Shown here piece by piece: positions 30,780-44,140 of a stretch of DNA of 64,000 bases. Under the pieces are notes generated by a model. The model made no database searches, was not told the origin of the DNA, and worked only from the letters and a program-made list of their open reading frames with translations. Made by a program: the position numbers and the translations under genes. Source of the stretch: Argopecten irradians (taxonomy: Eukaryota; Mollusca; Bivalvia; Pectinida; Pectinidae); NCBI RefSeq assembly GCF_041381155.1, contig NC_091144.1:15447544-15511543 (forward strand). Reading direction: 5' to 3'. Numbering within the stretch: the first letter of the stretch is position 1; every line of letters begins with the position of its first letter.

Positions 30780-31842
30780 GAAGGAGTCATAATAGACTTA
30801 TTTGACAATACAAGTCATATCCATGGATGAACTACAAGAGTTATCTCTCTTGGTTAATAACTCGCTTATTAATGAACATAATTCCTCACAAGAAATTATG
30901 AAATGTATTAAAAGGTTAAAAATGATAAATCATGTGGAGACGACTTTGTATGTAATGAGTATATTAAATATACAATTGATATTATGTTACCATTGTATGT
31001 GAAGATATTCAATCACATTTTTGATACTGGCAAAGGCTCTTGGGAAATATAATCCCAATTTTCAAAAACAAAAGTGATATGCAAGATGCTAAAAATATAG
31101 ACCGATTATGTTTGATAGCTGTCGAAGTTATGTTTTCACCTCCATCATCATTAATGATAGACTTACTAAATATGCAGAGCATTATGAACAGATTCTGGAG
31201 AACCAGGTTGGATTTCGACGGAATTACTCAACTATTGATCACATATTTTCTTTATACTCATTAATTGAACTAGCAAAATAATTCAAAATAAAATATATTC
31301 TGCATTCATTGACTTCGAAAAAATCTTCGATGGTGTTTGGAGGCTTGTTTAAAGGAACAAACTTGTTAAAGGTGATATTGATGGAAAAAGTTTCCGAGTA
31401 ATTATAAATATTTATGATGGCGTTAAAGTCAAAATCATTTAAGATGGAGACTTTTCAGATATCTTCACATGCAATGCTGGTGTAAGACAAAGGAAAATTT
31501 ATCCCCTTTCTTGTTCTCTATATTTTCTATATGATCTACACGTACATGTATTTTTAAAACTATATGTGCTATTATATGCAGACACCATACTATTGTCTGA
31601 TACAGCTGATGAACTTCAAAAACAATTGACTAATTTCTATGAATCAACAAATGACGCCTTAAAGTAAATATTAATAAAACAAAAATAATGATTTTTGGTA
31701 GATGCCATCTATCAGATAACATGCAACTTGTGCACAATGGAAATTACTTAGAAAAAGTAAATGATTTCAAGTATCTAGGAGTTTATTTTAACAGAAACCG
31801 ATTTACACAAAAAGCATTAAAGAATTATATAATAAAAGAAGC
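30780..31842 (+). mobile_element. CR1-like LINE A, RT part, unit 1 (decayed)
   Basis: Pieces in several frames show a LINE reverse transcriptase: GNIIPIFKNKSD, ENQVGFRRNYSTIDHIFSLY (shifted frame), FIDFEK-like text, LLYADTILLSDTADELQKQL and KIMIFGRC...VNDFKYLGVYFNR. Frameshifts and stops abound. It is interrupted by LINE B at TATATAATAAAAGA(A/G)GC; its 3' part now lies at 48180-49007. Confidence 0.75.
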
Positions 31843-34013
31843 TTGGATGAACTACATAAAAAATGAGTTAGAGAAAATAAGATCGCATAAAATCAAGGGA
31901 AGTATTATAAGATCAAGGGCAAAATGGGCAGAGGAAGGAGAAAAACCTACAAGTTATTTTTTTAATTAAGAAAACCGAAATTACACCTTGAAAATTATTC
32001 CGAAATTACAAATTGATAATGACGACATTATATCTAAACAGGAAGTAATTTTACAAGAAGTGCATTCTTTCTATAAGAAATTATATGATGTTTCAAACAC
32101 AACCGATACTCAGAATGTCAACTTAAAACATTATCTCAATAATTATAATATACCAAGACTATCTGAAAATGAGTCTGATAATTTAGAAAGGAAAATTTCA
32201 CTTAAAGAGGCAGGAAATACTTTGAAATCGATGAAGAATAATAAAAGTCCTGGATCAGATGGGTTCAATTTTTTTAAAATGTTTTTGGGGAAAGTTAGGG
32301 GAATTTGTAATAAGATCAATCAATTTTGGTTATCAAACAGAACAATTATCTATTACACAGAGACAAGGAATAATAACATGTATTCCTAAAGCAGATAAAC
32401 CAAGACATTTTATTAAAAACTGGAGACCAATTTTACTTTTGAATATTGTATACAAAATTGCATCTGGATCTATAGCTAATAGGATAAAAACTGTTCTCAA
32501 TAAATTAATAAGTGATATCAAACTGGTTTTATTTCAGGTCGTTATATTGGTGTGAACACACGATTAATATATGATATTATGCAATTTACTGAAGAAAATG
32601 AGATACCTGGCATGTTATTAATGATCGATTTCGAAAAAGCGTTTGATTCTGTTTCGTGGATATTTATTGAAAAAGTTCTTCTTCTCTTCGGCTTTGGTAA
32701 AAGTATAATAAACTGGTTTAAAACGTTGCATAACAATGTTCATTCTGCTATAAATCAGGGGGAAAACTTATCTTCATTTTTGATATCAAGAGTGGCTGTA
32801 GACGGGGAACCCATTAGCACCATATCTATATATTCTCTGTGCAGAAGTGTTAGCTACAAAATTAAAAAATAATGAAAATATAAATGGTGTAAATATTGAT
32901 AAATGTCCAATTTTATGATCACAGTATGCTGATGACAATTCACTCATACTGGATGGAACAGAGAGGTCATTAAAGGAAGCAGTATGTGAACTTAAAGAAT
33001 ATGCTAAAATTTCAGGTTTAAAAATGAATGTAGAAAAAACTCAAGTTATATGGATTGGGAGTAGAAAGTATAGTCAGGATTATTATTTACCTGAGCAAAA
33101 TCTTCAGTGGGGAAAAGAAAAATTCACATTGTTAGGAATAGAATTTAGTGTAAATCTTCATGAGATCTCTAAACTTAATTTTGACAAAAAGCTAACTAAA
33201 CTCAAATCACTGATTAAGATTTGGAATAGGAGGTCATTAACACCTATCGGAAAAAAATATTATAAAATCTCTACTCATATCTCAATTTAACCACCTATTT
33301 ATATCACTTCCTAACCCTGATGATAAATTTATTAAGAAACCTCACACTCTTTTATATGAATTTCTGTGGAATGGAAAACCAGATAAGATTAAAAAGGAAG
33401 TAATTGTTCAGAATTATTGTAATGGTGGCTTGAAAATGACCAATATTAGTGCTTTTATTAACTCTCTAAAACTCACTTGGATTAGAAGACTCTATAAGAG
33501 TAATGAGAAATGGCAGAATATATTAAAAACTTTTGTTGATTTAGACCGTCTTGCAAACTGTGGTTCAGAATATATTCAGCATATGATGTCTCTATTTATA
33601 AGATTTCTTATCCTTTTGTACCAATCCTACCCAATTTGTTCTAAAATAGCATTCTCCTTTTTTTGTCTCTCTCTTCTTCTCCTTTTTCCCCTTTCTTTTC
33701 TTATCTTTCTATCTTTCATAATTTCTCTCTTTCCTATAATCAATACATAGTACTGTTACACATCATATTGACCAAATTATAAACTGTAATTAAAGCAAAT
33801 GAAAACAAAGATTTTTTTCTTTTCTTTTCTTCAATATTTGCTGTTTTAATATATACATGTTTATTGTACCCTTACAAAATGATATCACTTGTATACTGTA
33901 TATACACTGTATATATCTGTAACAGACATGAATTTGGTAAAAATAATTACAAAAACATTTAAGCTTTATGCAACCTTATCAATTAAGAAAGTGATGTGTG
34001 TGAATGCAAGTTT
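31843..34013 (+). mobile_element. L1-like LINE B, 5'-truncated, unit 1
   Basis: Reading frames in order: RAKWAEEGEKPTSYF, NNKSPGSDGF, PKADKPRHFIKNWRPI, LLMIDFEKAFDSVSW (RT motif A), QYADDNSLIL (motif C), then the L1-type C-terminal region (KPHTLLYEFLWNGKPDKIKK...NGGLKMTNI). Several stops and frameshifts; no endonuclease. The last ~0.2 kb is cut off by the tandem junction. Confidence 0.82.
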
Positions 34014-35290
34014 CTCCATTTGCCCCCTTATTAGAGTTTTCGCACTAAGCACGAATCCGAATCGGTAAACGTATCCGTATCCGTATCGGGCAGGAAGAAA
34101 CGTTTTACTTGATTTTTTACTACATGTATTAATTATCTTTTCTGTTCATTTTCGAATTTTAAATTCTTAAAAACTAAATTGCAATAAACGTTTGTGTTCC
34201 TCATTTTATATCATACACAATGTTATAACACATCATTATTAAAATATTATCTGTACAGGTAACTATATCTATACACGTGAAGCTGTTGATGTTTTACACG
34301 AATCGGTGAACGCATGCACTCGCGATTGGTAGTTGGTCACAGAGTAACAGTTTAACTAGATTTAGGACGAGCGGGTACATTAGAGTTTGAGGATATTATA
34401 TCAGAGGGACAGGCGAAGCATTTTTGTAGCCATGTGTATAAAGTGCCAATATCACGATAAACTTGCACAGGGACCTGACACGACTTTCTAACTCGCAGTA
34501 TACACGTGTAATTCAGTGTTAACTCGTTGGTTCTGGGTCTCGATGTTCCATATTATTTTTTAACGTGCTTACCTATTTTCGTTTACCTGAACTACCTATA
34601 GTTAGACACCACTGAGGAAATAGAGATATATCAATATATATACAGTAGTACTATATATTTTTTTATATATTTCATCACCATTAGGATAAGAATAAAGAAC
34701 AAAATTGCATCCAATTTCGTACTTTTGGCGTGTACTGTAGGTTACCTGCAAGCTGCAAAATATTTCCAAGAGTAATACATACATTCCACAATTATTATCA
34801 TAAAAAAATCTACATTTCCATTGTTAGGAGAACCCAAACAAGACAATAATGCTTGTAATGTTGGCAAGTGCACTGATGTAGCTATATAGATCATATCACA
34901 ATTAAGATAGGGTGATACATGTTACAATATAGATGTAGTATCTAATTAATTATATCATATACAGTTATATACCATATATACCAAACTTCAATGTTCCGAA
35001 ATAAAAAAAAAGTTAAACATATTGTATAACTTTCTATGTTTGTGTATTGTCTATAATTCTTTTTTTTAATCTCTAGTTTTTGTTTGTATATACAAATATT
35101 TTATTCACTCCACTACAAACATTAAACCAAAACAATTAAATTCCAAATCTTAATGTGAACAGAATACTCAATACACAAGTAATTTTCTTAAAAAGTTTTT
35201 CCTTTTTTCCCTTTAACTATAATGGCTCTAAAAAATTATATTTATTGTTTAAATTGATGCATGCTGTGCGAGAACCCTCCTGTGATTCAA

Positions 35291-35686
35291 GATTTTTTAT
35301 TCACTCATGACATATGTACATATACAACAAGAGGTCAAAAGGAACAAAAAATAATAATTATAAAAATGAAAATAAAGAAGGAAATGATAGATGGACACAG
35401 TCATCAATAGGCAAATTTAAATACATTGAAACTAACAATTCTATTTTTATAGTTTAAAGAAGCTTAATTACTCTCTGAATAAAACTACTTACTTTACTTA
35501 ATAGAGCTGTATTGCATATAGTAAACATTCCTTTCATTTTGTGATAATTATGATTAGTAAAGTAGTATCTTGGCACATAAATTTCTCGTAATGCTACAAC
35601 AGATTCATGATTACATACATATAGATAGTGGTACTCCTCTCCAACACAATTTGTACAGAGAGGACATAACCTTTCCTCGCGAGGAC
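35291..35686 (-). mobile_element. LINE 3' fragment, unit 2
   Basis: Unit 2 equivalent of 27595-27991, with the same inserted base. Confidence 0.62.
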
Positions 35687-36247
35687 ATTATTGTTCGAGG
35701 AGTTGACCCCAGGGCACCCCACCCCTGGCAGCTCTCACCGAATTACCGATGTGTATATACATTTGTTGCAATGCCACAAATGTATATACACATCATACAC
35801 AGCTGGGGGGGGGGGGGGGGGTAAAATATTTGTACTGTGAAAAAAAAAAACAAAAAAAAAAACCAGGTTAACTTTTCAGAAGTAGACTATAACCCTTGTC
35901 ACAACATTCTGATAATCATTAGATTATAAAAAGTGGGCAAATGGAGATACAGCCGTCTGAATTCCTCTCCAAATTGATATTATTATTAATAACTACGGAC
36001 ATTTAAAAGAGATATGATATATAAATGAAAGATTCGTCAACTGGCAGGTTCCATGATAAAACACATTCAACTTTGGAGGTCTGTCAAAGCCTTGTACGTA
36101 CGTCTGTATACTTTACAGGATTTAGATAGAAACATAGTTATCTGATATATTTAATGGAAGCACAACATTTATACGATTATCTGGGTTAGGAACGTAACAG
36201 TCGCTATATATTTGTTATAAATTTATTTGTCGTTTGTATTTTCTTAC

Positions 36248-36299
36248 CTGGGATTTGTGCCAACGAAAGAAGGAACCAGATTATATGACTGGAAGCCAT
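36248..36299 (-). CDS. Extra exon 1 (signal peptide), unit 2
   Basis: Identical to 28554-28605 with intact ATG and donor GTAAGA and its own upstream block. It could serve as an alternative first exon for copy 1, spliced over about 11.5 kb to exon 2 (24748). Whether it is used is unknown. Confidence 0.55.
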
Positions 36300-36440
36300 T
36301 TTGTAAGATAATTAGTCTCCACTAACTACATGTGTGCCGTTAACTCAAAACACGTAATACAATAGATCGCACACTTCAGTGACCAATTATTGTTAGATAG
36401 ACTTGGTATGTAGACATTATATATGTGCTGTGTAAAATGT

Positions 36441-38211
36441 GGGGTCTACCCCGAACACCAACTCTGGGTAGGGTGGGGTGTTTACATAGGGATTAAGGTG
36501 TGTTGATAAGGAATTATAGTCTATCTCAGAATTGTTCTCATTGCAAGATCACAGGTAAATCAACTCATTTGATAGGTGATCAGTAAATCAGTAACAGTTA
36601 ATTATTGCCAAGCTGCTGTAGAATAGTGTATAAAACTGACATATTTCAGAAAAAAATCATACTTGCTCTGATATTTGAATTGTCAACATTGTACATTGAA
36701 TTATCAACTTGTCTTTGTATTAGTAGACTTTGAGTCTATACATTTTTCTGCTATTTTTTAGCTTTATAAGTGTAAATATTTAATAGAAATACTGTACTAG
36801 ATTTTTTTATTTCTCGTTATTTTCTTAGAACTTCTGACTTGTTATAGTTTTCAGATTTAGGTAATATAGATTTTGTAAAACATCTGTACTAGAATTTTCC
36901 AATTTACTGTTTCTTATTGATTTATACTTGTGTTACTTTTCAGTTTTAGTGTAAATATTTGATAGAACTACTGAACTAGATTTTTTAATTTCTCATCATT
37001 TTCTTAGAACTTCTGACTTGTTATAGTTTTCAGTTTTAGGTAATATAGATTTGGTAAAACATCTGTACTAGAATTTTCCAATTTACTGTTTCTTATTGAT
37101 TTATACTTGTGTTTCTTTTCAGTTTTAGTGTAAATATTTGATAGAACTACTTTACTAGATTTTTTAATTTCTCATTATTTTCTTAGAATTTCTGACTTGT
37201 TTTAGTTTTCAGATTTAGGTAATATAGATTTTGTAAAACATCTGTACTAGCATTTTCCAATTTACTGTAATTTCTTTTTATCACACACGGAATGGCAAAC
37301 GCACAGATCAACGTTAAGTTCATCATCAACAGAAGAGGCGGACGTAACCTATCCCATGACGGCTTCTTCTACAGACAGACTCGTAAAAGTACCTACAGGA
37401 CTTTCTGGAGATGTTCTACTTCCGGCTATTCAGCCTCCCTCTCAACACTGAACGACATACAAGTCAATTAGGACTACAGACCACCTGGAAGCATGGCATG
37501 GGAAACTGAAGAGACGAGTTATGCACTCAAACGACATCAGCCGGATACAGAGAAATTCTGGAGCTCCAACCCAACCCCGCAAAAAAGTATGTACACATCG
37601 ACAGACGCCTGGCAACCCTGAAAGACCGCTACCTGACTGGAACCATCGACTTGATGACATACGCCGACTCAGCATCACAGCTGCTGCATCTTGGTTAAAT
37701 TGGCTAGAAATGAAATAATTTTGCATACCATATTTATGTCCAAATGTATATGAGACACTTTGATAACATATTTTTATCATTATAGATTATTTTGGAAACC
37801 ATTGAATTACCTTAGTGCTTGAATGATATTATAAAATATATGATGTTTTAATAAAACTTTAAATTTTATTGATTTATGATTTTTTAAAAATAGGCTTTGT
37901 GTAAAATAGTGCTTAAATTAATTGCTATTGTAAAATATAGATATTGTACAGTGTGTATTATCATATGATTATTTTGGTAAAAAATAGTTATAATTGATAC
38001 AAATACTTAAACTAATACTTGCAATTAACAAAAATTGTACATTTATTGTATCTTATAATGCATCTTATCATATTAGTTAAAAAATTACCTGGTTCAAAAG
38101 TTACCTAAGTTGGTGTTAGATTTTGAAACAGACTATAACTAAACTTCAAAGGGTTCCCTACAAAAACACCTCCCTTTGTCTTTACCAGAGTTGGTGTTCG
38201 GGGAATGAGCC
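36441..38211 (+). mobile_element. MULE-like DNA transposon, unit 2
   Basis: Copy of 28747-30516 with the same TAAAATGT duplications (36433-36440 and 38212-38219). Confidence 0.82.
37292..37698 (+). pseudogene. FLYWCH-finger/MULE-derived gene fragment, unit 2
   Basis: Same as unit 1 but with a small deletion at about 37468 (CAATTAGG in place of CAATTTCGG) that adds a further break. Confidence 0.68.
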
Positions 38212-38473
38212 TAAAATGTTTAGGCGAACGTTTGTTTAAAAAAGAACCTGTATACATGCAAACATATCCTTCTCTTTATATAGTGAAGTAGATGAACATG
38301 TATGAGCGCTCGTGCGGAACGGCAACACTGTCTATCATCGGCAAATCGGAAATAGCTTCACTCCATATAATAACAATGGTTTTTGCTATATGAAATTAAT
38401 ACTGCTTGTCATTTCCTGGTTTAAGTGTTTCAAAAACTATTTCAGATTTGTTAAGGTATAAACTATGAAAAAT

Positions 38474-39536
38474 GAAGGAGTCATAATAGACTTATTTGAC
38501 AATACAAGTCATATCCATGGATGAACTACAAGAGTTATCTCTCTTGGATAATAACTCGCTTATTAATGAACATAATTCCTCACAAGAAATTATGAAATGT
38601 ATTAAAAGGTTAAAAATGATAAATCATGTGGAGACGACTTTGTATGTAATGAGTATATTAAATATACAATTGATATTATGTTACCATTGTATGTGAAGAT
38701 ATTCAATCACATTTTTGATACTGGCAAAGGCTCTTGGGAAATATAATCCCAATTTTCAAAAACAAAAGTGATATGCAAGATGCTAAAAATATAGACCGAT
38801 TATGTTTGATAGCTGTCGAAGTTATGTTTTCACCTCCATCATCATTAATGATAGACTTACTAAATATGCAGAGCATTATGAACAGATTCTGGAGAACCAG
38901 GTTGGATTTCGACGGAATTACTCAACTATTGATCACATATTTTCTTTATACTCATTAATTGAACTAGCAAAATAATTCAAAATAAAATATATTCTGCATT
39001 CATTGACTTCGAAAAAATCTTCGATGGTGTTTGGAGGCTTGTTTAAAGGAACAAACTTGTTAAAGGTGATATTGATGGAAAAAGTTTCCGAGTAATTATA
39101 AATATTTATGATGGCGTTAAAGTCAAAATCATTTAAGATGGAGACTTTTCAGATATCTTCACATGCAATGCTGGTGTAAGACAAAGGAAAATTTATCCCC
39201 TTTCTTGTTCTCTATATTTTCTATATGATCTACACGTACATGTATTTTTAAAACTATATGTGCTATTATATGCAGACACCATACTATTGTCTGATACAGC
39301 TGATGAACTTCAAAAACAATTGACTAATTTCTATGAATCAACAAATGACGCCTTAAAGTAAATATTAATAAAACAAAAATAATGATTTTTGGTAGATGCC
39401 ATCTATCAGATAACATGCAACTTGTGCACAATGGAAATTACTTAGAAAAAGTAAATGATTTCAAGTATCTAGGAGTTTATTTTAACAGAAACCGATTTAC
39501 ACAAAAAGCATTAAAGAATTATATAATAAAAGAGGC
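38474..39536 (+). mobile_element. CR1-like LINE A, RT part, unit 2 (decayed)
   Basis: Unit 2 copy of 30780-31842, with the same breaks. Confidence 0.72.
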
Positions 39537-41715
39537 TTGGATGAACTACATAAAAAAATGAGTTAGAGAAAATAAGATCGCATAAAATCAAGGGAAGTAT
39601 TATAAGATCAAGGGCAAAATGGGCAGAGGAAGGAGAAAAACCTACAAGTTATTTTTTTAATTAAGAAAACCGAAATTACACCTTGAAAATTATTCCGAAA
39701 TTACAAATTGATAATGACGACATTATATCTAAATAGGAAGTAATTTTACAAGAAGTGCATTCTTTCTATAAGAAATTATATGATGTTTCAAACACAACCG
39801 ATACTCAGAATGTCAACTTAAAACATTATCTCAATAATTATAATATACCAAGACTATCTGAAAATGAGTCTGATAATTTAGAAAGGAAAATTTCACTTAA
39901 AGAGGCAGGAAATACTTTGAAATCGATGAAGAATAATAAAAGTCCTGGATCAGATGGGTTCAATTTTTTTAAAATGTTTTTGGGGAAAGTTAGGGGAATT
40001 TGTAATAAGATCAATCAATTTTGGTTATCAAACAGAACAATTATCTATTACACAGAGACAAGGAATAATAACATGTATTCCTAAAGCAGATAAACCAAGA
40101 CATTTTATTAAAAACTGGGAGACCAATTTTACTTTTGAATATTGTATACAAAATTGCATCTGGATATATAGCTAATAGGATAAAAACTGTTCTCAATAAA
40201 TTAATAAGTGATGATCAAACTGGTTTTATTTCAGGTCGTTATATTGGTGTGAACACACGATTAATATATGATATTATGCAATTTACTGAAGAAAATGAGA
40301 TACCTGGCATGTTATTAATGATCGATTTCGAAAAAGCGTTTGATTCTGTTTCGTGGATATTTATTGAAAAAGTTCTTCTTCTCTTCGGCTTTGGTAAAAG
40401 TATAATAAACTGGTTTAAAACGTTGCATAACAATGTTCATTCTGCTATAAATCAGGGGGAAAACTTATCTTCATTTTTGATATCAAGAGTGGCTGTAGAC
40501 GGGGAACCCATTAGCACAATATCTATATATTCTCTGTGCAGAAGTGTTAGCTACAAAATTAAAAAATAATGAAAATATAAATGGTGTAAATATTGATAAC
40601 TGTCCAATTTTATGATCACAGTATGCTGATGACAATTCACTCATACTGGATGGAACAGAGAGGTCATTAAAGGAAGCAGTATGTGAACTTAAAGAATATG
40701 CTAAAATTTCAGGTTTAAAAATGAATGTAGAAAAAACTCAAGTTATATGGATTGGGAGTAGAAAGTATAGTCAGGATTATTATTTACCTGAGCAAAATCT
40801 TCAGTGGGGAAAAGAAAAATTCACATTGTTAGGAATAGAATTTAGTGTAAATCTTCATGAGATCTCTAAACTTAATTTTGACAAAAAGCTAACTAAACTC
40901 AAATCACTGATTAAGATTTGGAATAGGAGGTCATTAACACCTATCGGAAAAAAATATTATAAAATCTCTACTCATATCTCAATTTAACCACCTATTTATA
41001 TCACTTCCTAACCCTGATGATAAATTTATTTAAGAAACCTCACACTCTTTTATATGAATTTCTGTGGAATGGAAAACCAGATAAGATTAAAAAGGAAGTA
41101 ATTGTTCAGAATTATTGTAATGGTGGCTTGAAAATGACCAATATTAGTGCTTTTATTAACTCTCTAAAACTCACTTGGATTAGAAGACTCTATAAGAGTA
41201 ATGAGACATGGCAGAATATATTAAAAACTTTTGTTGATTTAGACCGTCTTGCAAACTGTGGTTCAGAATATGTTCAGTATATGATGTCTCTATTTATAAG
41301 ATTTCTTATCCTTTTGTACCAATCCTACCCAATTTGTTCTAAAATAGCATTCTCCTTTTTTTGTCTCTCTCTTCTTCTTCTCCTTTTTCCCCTTTCTTTT
41401 CTTATCTTTCTATCTTTCATAATTTCTCTCTTTCCTATAATCAATACATAGTACTGTTACACATCATATTGACCAAATTATAAACTGTAATTAAAGCAAA
41501 TGAAAACAAAGATTTTTTTCTTTTCTTTTTTTTCAATATTTGCTGTTTTAATATATACATGTTTATTGTACCCTTACAAAATGATATCACTTGTATACTG
41601 TATATACACTGTATATATCTGTAACAGACATGAATTTGGTAAAAATAATTACAAAAACATTTAAGCTTTATGCAACCTTATCAATTAAGAAAGTGATGTG
41701 TGTGAATGCAAGTTT
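39537..41715 (+). mobile_element. L1-like LINE B, unit 2
   Basis: As unit 1. The stretch 40135-40569 keeps a 144-codon RT frame with DDQTGFISGRYIGVNTR and DFEKAFDSVSW. An extra stop (CTAAATAGG) occurs at about 39731. Confidence 0.82.
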
Positions 41716-42994
41716 CTCCATTTGCCCCCTTATTAGAGTTTTCGCACTAAGCACGAATCCGAATCGGTAAACGTATCCGTATCCGTATCGGGCAGGGAGA
41801 AACGTTTTACTTGATTTTTTACTACATGTATTAATTATCTTTTCTGTTCATTTTCGAATTTTAAATTCTTAAAAACTAAATTGCAATAAACGTTTGTGTT
41901 CCTCATTTTATATCATACACAATGTTATAACACATCATTATTAAAATATTATCTGTACAGGTAACTATATCTATACACGTGAAGCTGTTGATGTTTTACA
42001 CGAATCGGTGAACGCATGCACTCGCGATTGGTAGTTGGTCACAGAGTAACAGTTTAACTAGATTTAGGACGAGCGGGTACATTAGAGTTTGAGGATATTA
42101 TATCAGAGGGATAGGCGAAGCATTTTTGTAGCCATGTGTATAAAGTGCCAATATCACGATAAACTTGCACAGGGACCTGACACGACTTTCTAACTCGCAG
42201 TATACACGTGTAATTCAGTGTTAACTCGTTGGTTCTGGGTCTCGATGTTCCATATTATTTTTTAACGTGCTTACCTATTTTCGTTTACCTGAACTACCTA
42301 TAGTTAGACACCACTGAGGAAATAGAGATATATCAATATATATACAGTAGTACTATATATTTTTTATATATTTCATCACCATTAGGATAAGAATAAAGAA
42401 CAAAATTGCATCCAATTTCGTACTTTTGGCGTGTACTGTAGGTTACCTGCAAGCTGCAAAATATTTCCAAGAGTAATACATACATTCCACAATTATTATC
42501 ATAAAAAAATCTACATTTCCATTGTTAGGAGAACCCAAACAAGACAATAATGCTTGTAATGTTGGCAAGTGCACTGATGTAGCTATATAGATCATATCAC
42601 AATTAAGATAGGGTGATACATGTTACAATATAGATGTAGTATCTAATTAATTATATCATATACAGTTATATACCATATATACCAAACTTCAATGTTCCGA
42701 AATAAAAAAAAAAGTTAAACATATTGTATAACTTTCTATGTTTGTGTATTGTCTATAATTCTTTTTTTTAATCTCTAGTTTTTGTTTGTATATACAAATA
42801 TTTTATTCACTCCACTACAAACATTAAACCAAGACAATTAAATTCCAAATCTTAATGTGAACAGAATACTCAATACACAAGTAATTTTCTTAAAAAGTTT
42901 TTCCTTTTTTTCCCTTTAACTATAATGGCTCTAAAAAAATTATATTTATTGTTTAAATTGATGCATGCTGTGCGAGAACCCTCCTGTGATTCAA

Positions 42995-43392
42995 GATTTT
43001 TTATTCACTCATGACATATGTACATATACAACAAGAGGTCAAAAGGAACAAAAAATAATAATTATAAAAATGAAAATAAAGAAGGAAATGATAGATGGAC
43101 ACAGTCATCAATAGGCAAATTTAAATACATTGAAAACTAACAATTCTATTTTTATAGTTTAAAGAAGCTTAATTACTCTCTGAATAAAACTACTTACTTT
43201 ACTTAATAGAGCTGTATTGCATATAGTAAACATTCCTTTCATTTTGTGATAATTATGATTAGTAAAGTAGTATCTTGGCACATAAATTTCTCGTAATGCT
43301 ACAACAGATTCATGATTACATACATATAGATAGTGGTACTCCTCTCCAACACAATTTGTACAGAGAGGACATAACCTTTCCTCGCGAGGCAT
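42995..43392 (-). mobile_element. LINE 3' fragment, unit 3
   Basis: Open frame of 77 codons at 43159-43392 (MPREERLCPLCTN...). Resembles the Cys/His region after RT in CR1-like LINEs. Confidence 0.68.
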
Positions 43393-43947
43393 TATTGTTC
43401 GAGGAGTTGACCCCAGGGCACCCCACCCCTGGCAGCTCTCACCGAATTACCGATGTGTATATACATTTGTTGCAATGCCACAAATGTATATACACATCAT
43501 ACACAGCTGGGGGGGGGGGGGGTAAAATATTTGTACTGTGAAAAAAAAAAACAAAAAAAAAACCAGGTTAACTTTTCAGAAGTAGACTATAACCCTTGTC
43601 ACAACATTCTGATAATCATTAGATTATAAAAAGTGGGCAAATGGAGATACAGCCGTCTGAATTCCTCTCCAAATTGATATTATTATTAATAACTACGGAC
43701 ATTTAAAAGAGATATGATATATAAATGAAAGATTCGTCAACTGGCAGGTTCCATGATAAAACACATTCAACTTTGGAGGTCTGTCAAAGCCTTGTACGTA
43801 CGTCTGTATACTTTACAGGATTTAGATAGAAACATAGTTATCTGATATATTTAATGGAAGCACAACATTTATACGATTATCTGGGTTAGGAACGTAACAG
43901 TCGCTATATATTTGTTATAAATTTATTTGTCGTTTGTATTTTCTTAC

Positions 43948-43999
43948 CTGGGATTTGTGCCAACGAAAGAAGGAACCAGATTATATGACTGGAAGCCAT
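43948..43999 (-). CDS. Extra exon 1 (signal peptide), unit 3
   Basis: Identical to 28554-28605 with intact ATG and donor; the most upstream candidate first exon for copy 1. Confidence 0.55.
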
Positions 44000-44140
44000 T
44001 TTGTAAGATAATTAGTCTCCACTAACTACATGTGTGCCGTTAACTCAAAACACGTAATACAATAGATCGCACACTTCAGTGACCAATTATTGTTAGATAG
44101 ACTTGGTATGTAGACATTATATATGTGCTGTGTAAAATGT

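Larger units (their letters stand above)
26321..34013. repeat. 7.7-kb tandem unit 1
   Basis: Begins CATTTGCCCCC and ends GAATGCAAGTTT in the 3' UTR of an L1-like LINE. It is nearly identical to units 2 and 3. Junctions between units carry a 3-base filler (CTC). Contents in order: intron 1 sequence, LINE fragment (minus strand), hairpin plus G-tract, exon 1, MULE-like element, CR1-like LINE, L1-like LINE. Confidence 0.92.
34017..41715. repeat. 7.7-kb tandem unit 2
   Basis: Same contents as unit 1, offset about 7,696 bases. It shares derived variants with unit 3 in most of the unit, but shares the altered TTCAATTTTTTTAAAATG site in the RT with unit 1. Confidence 0.92.
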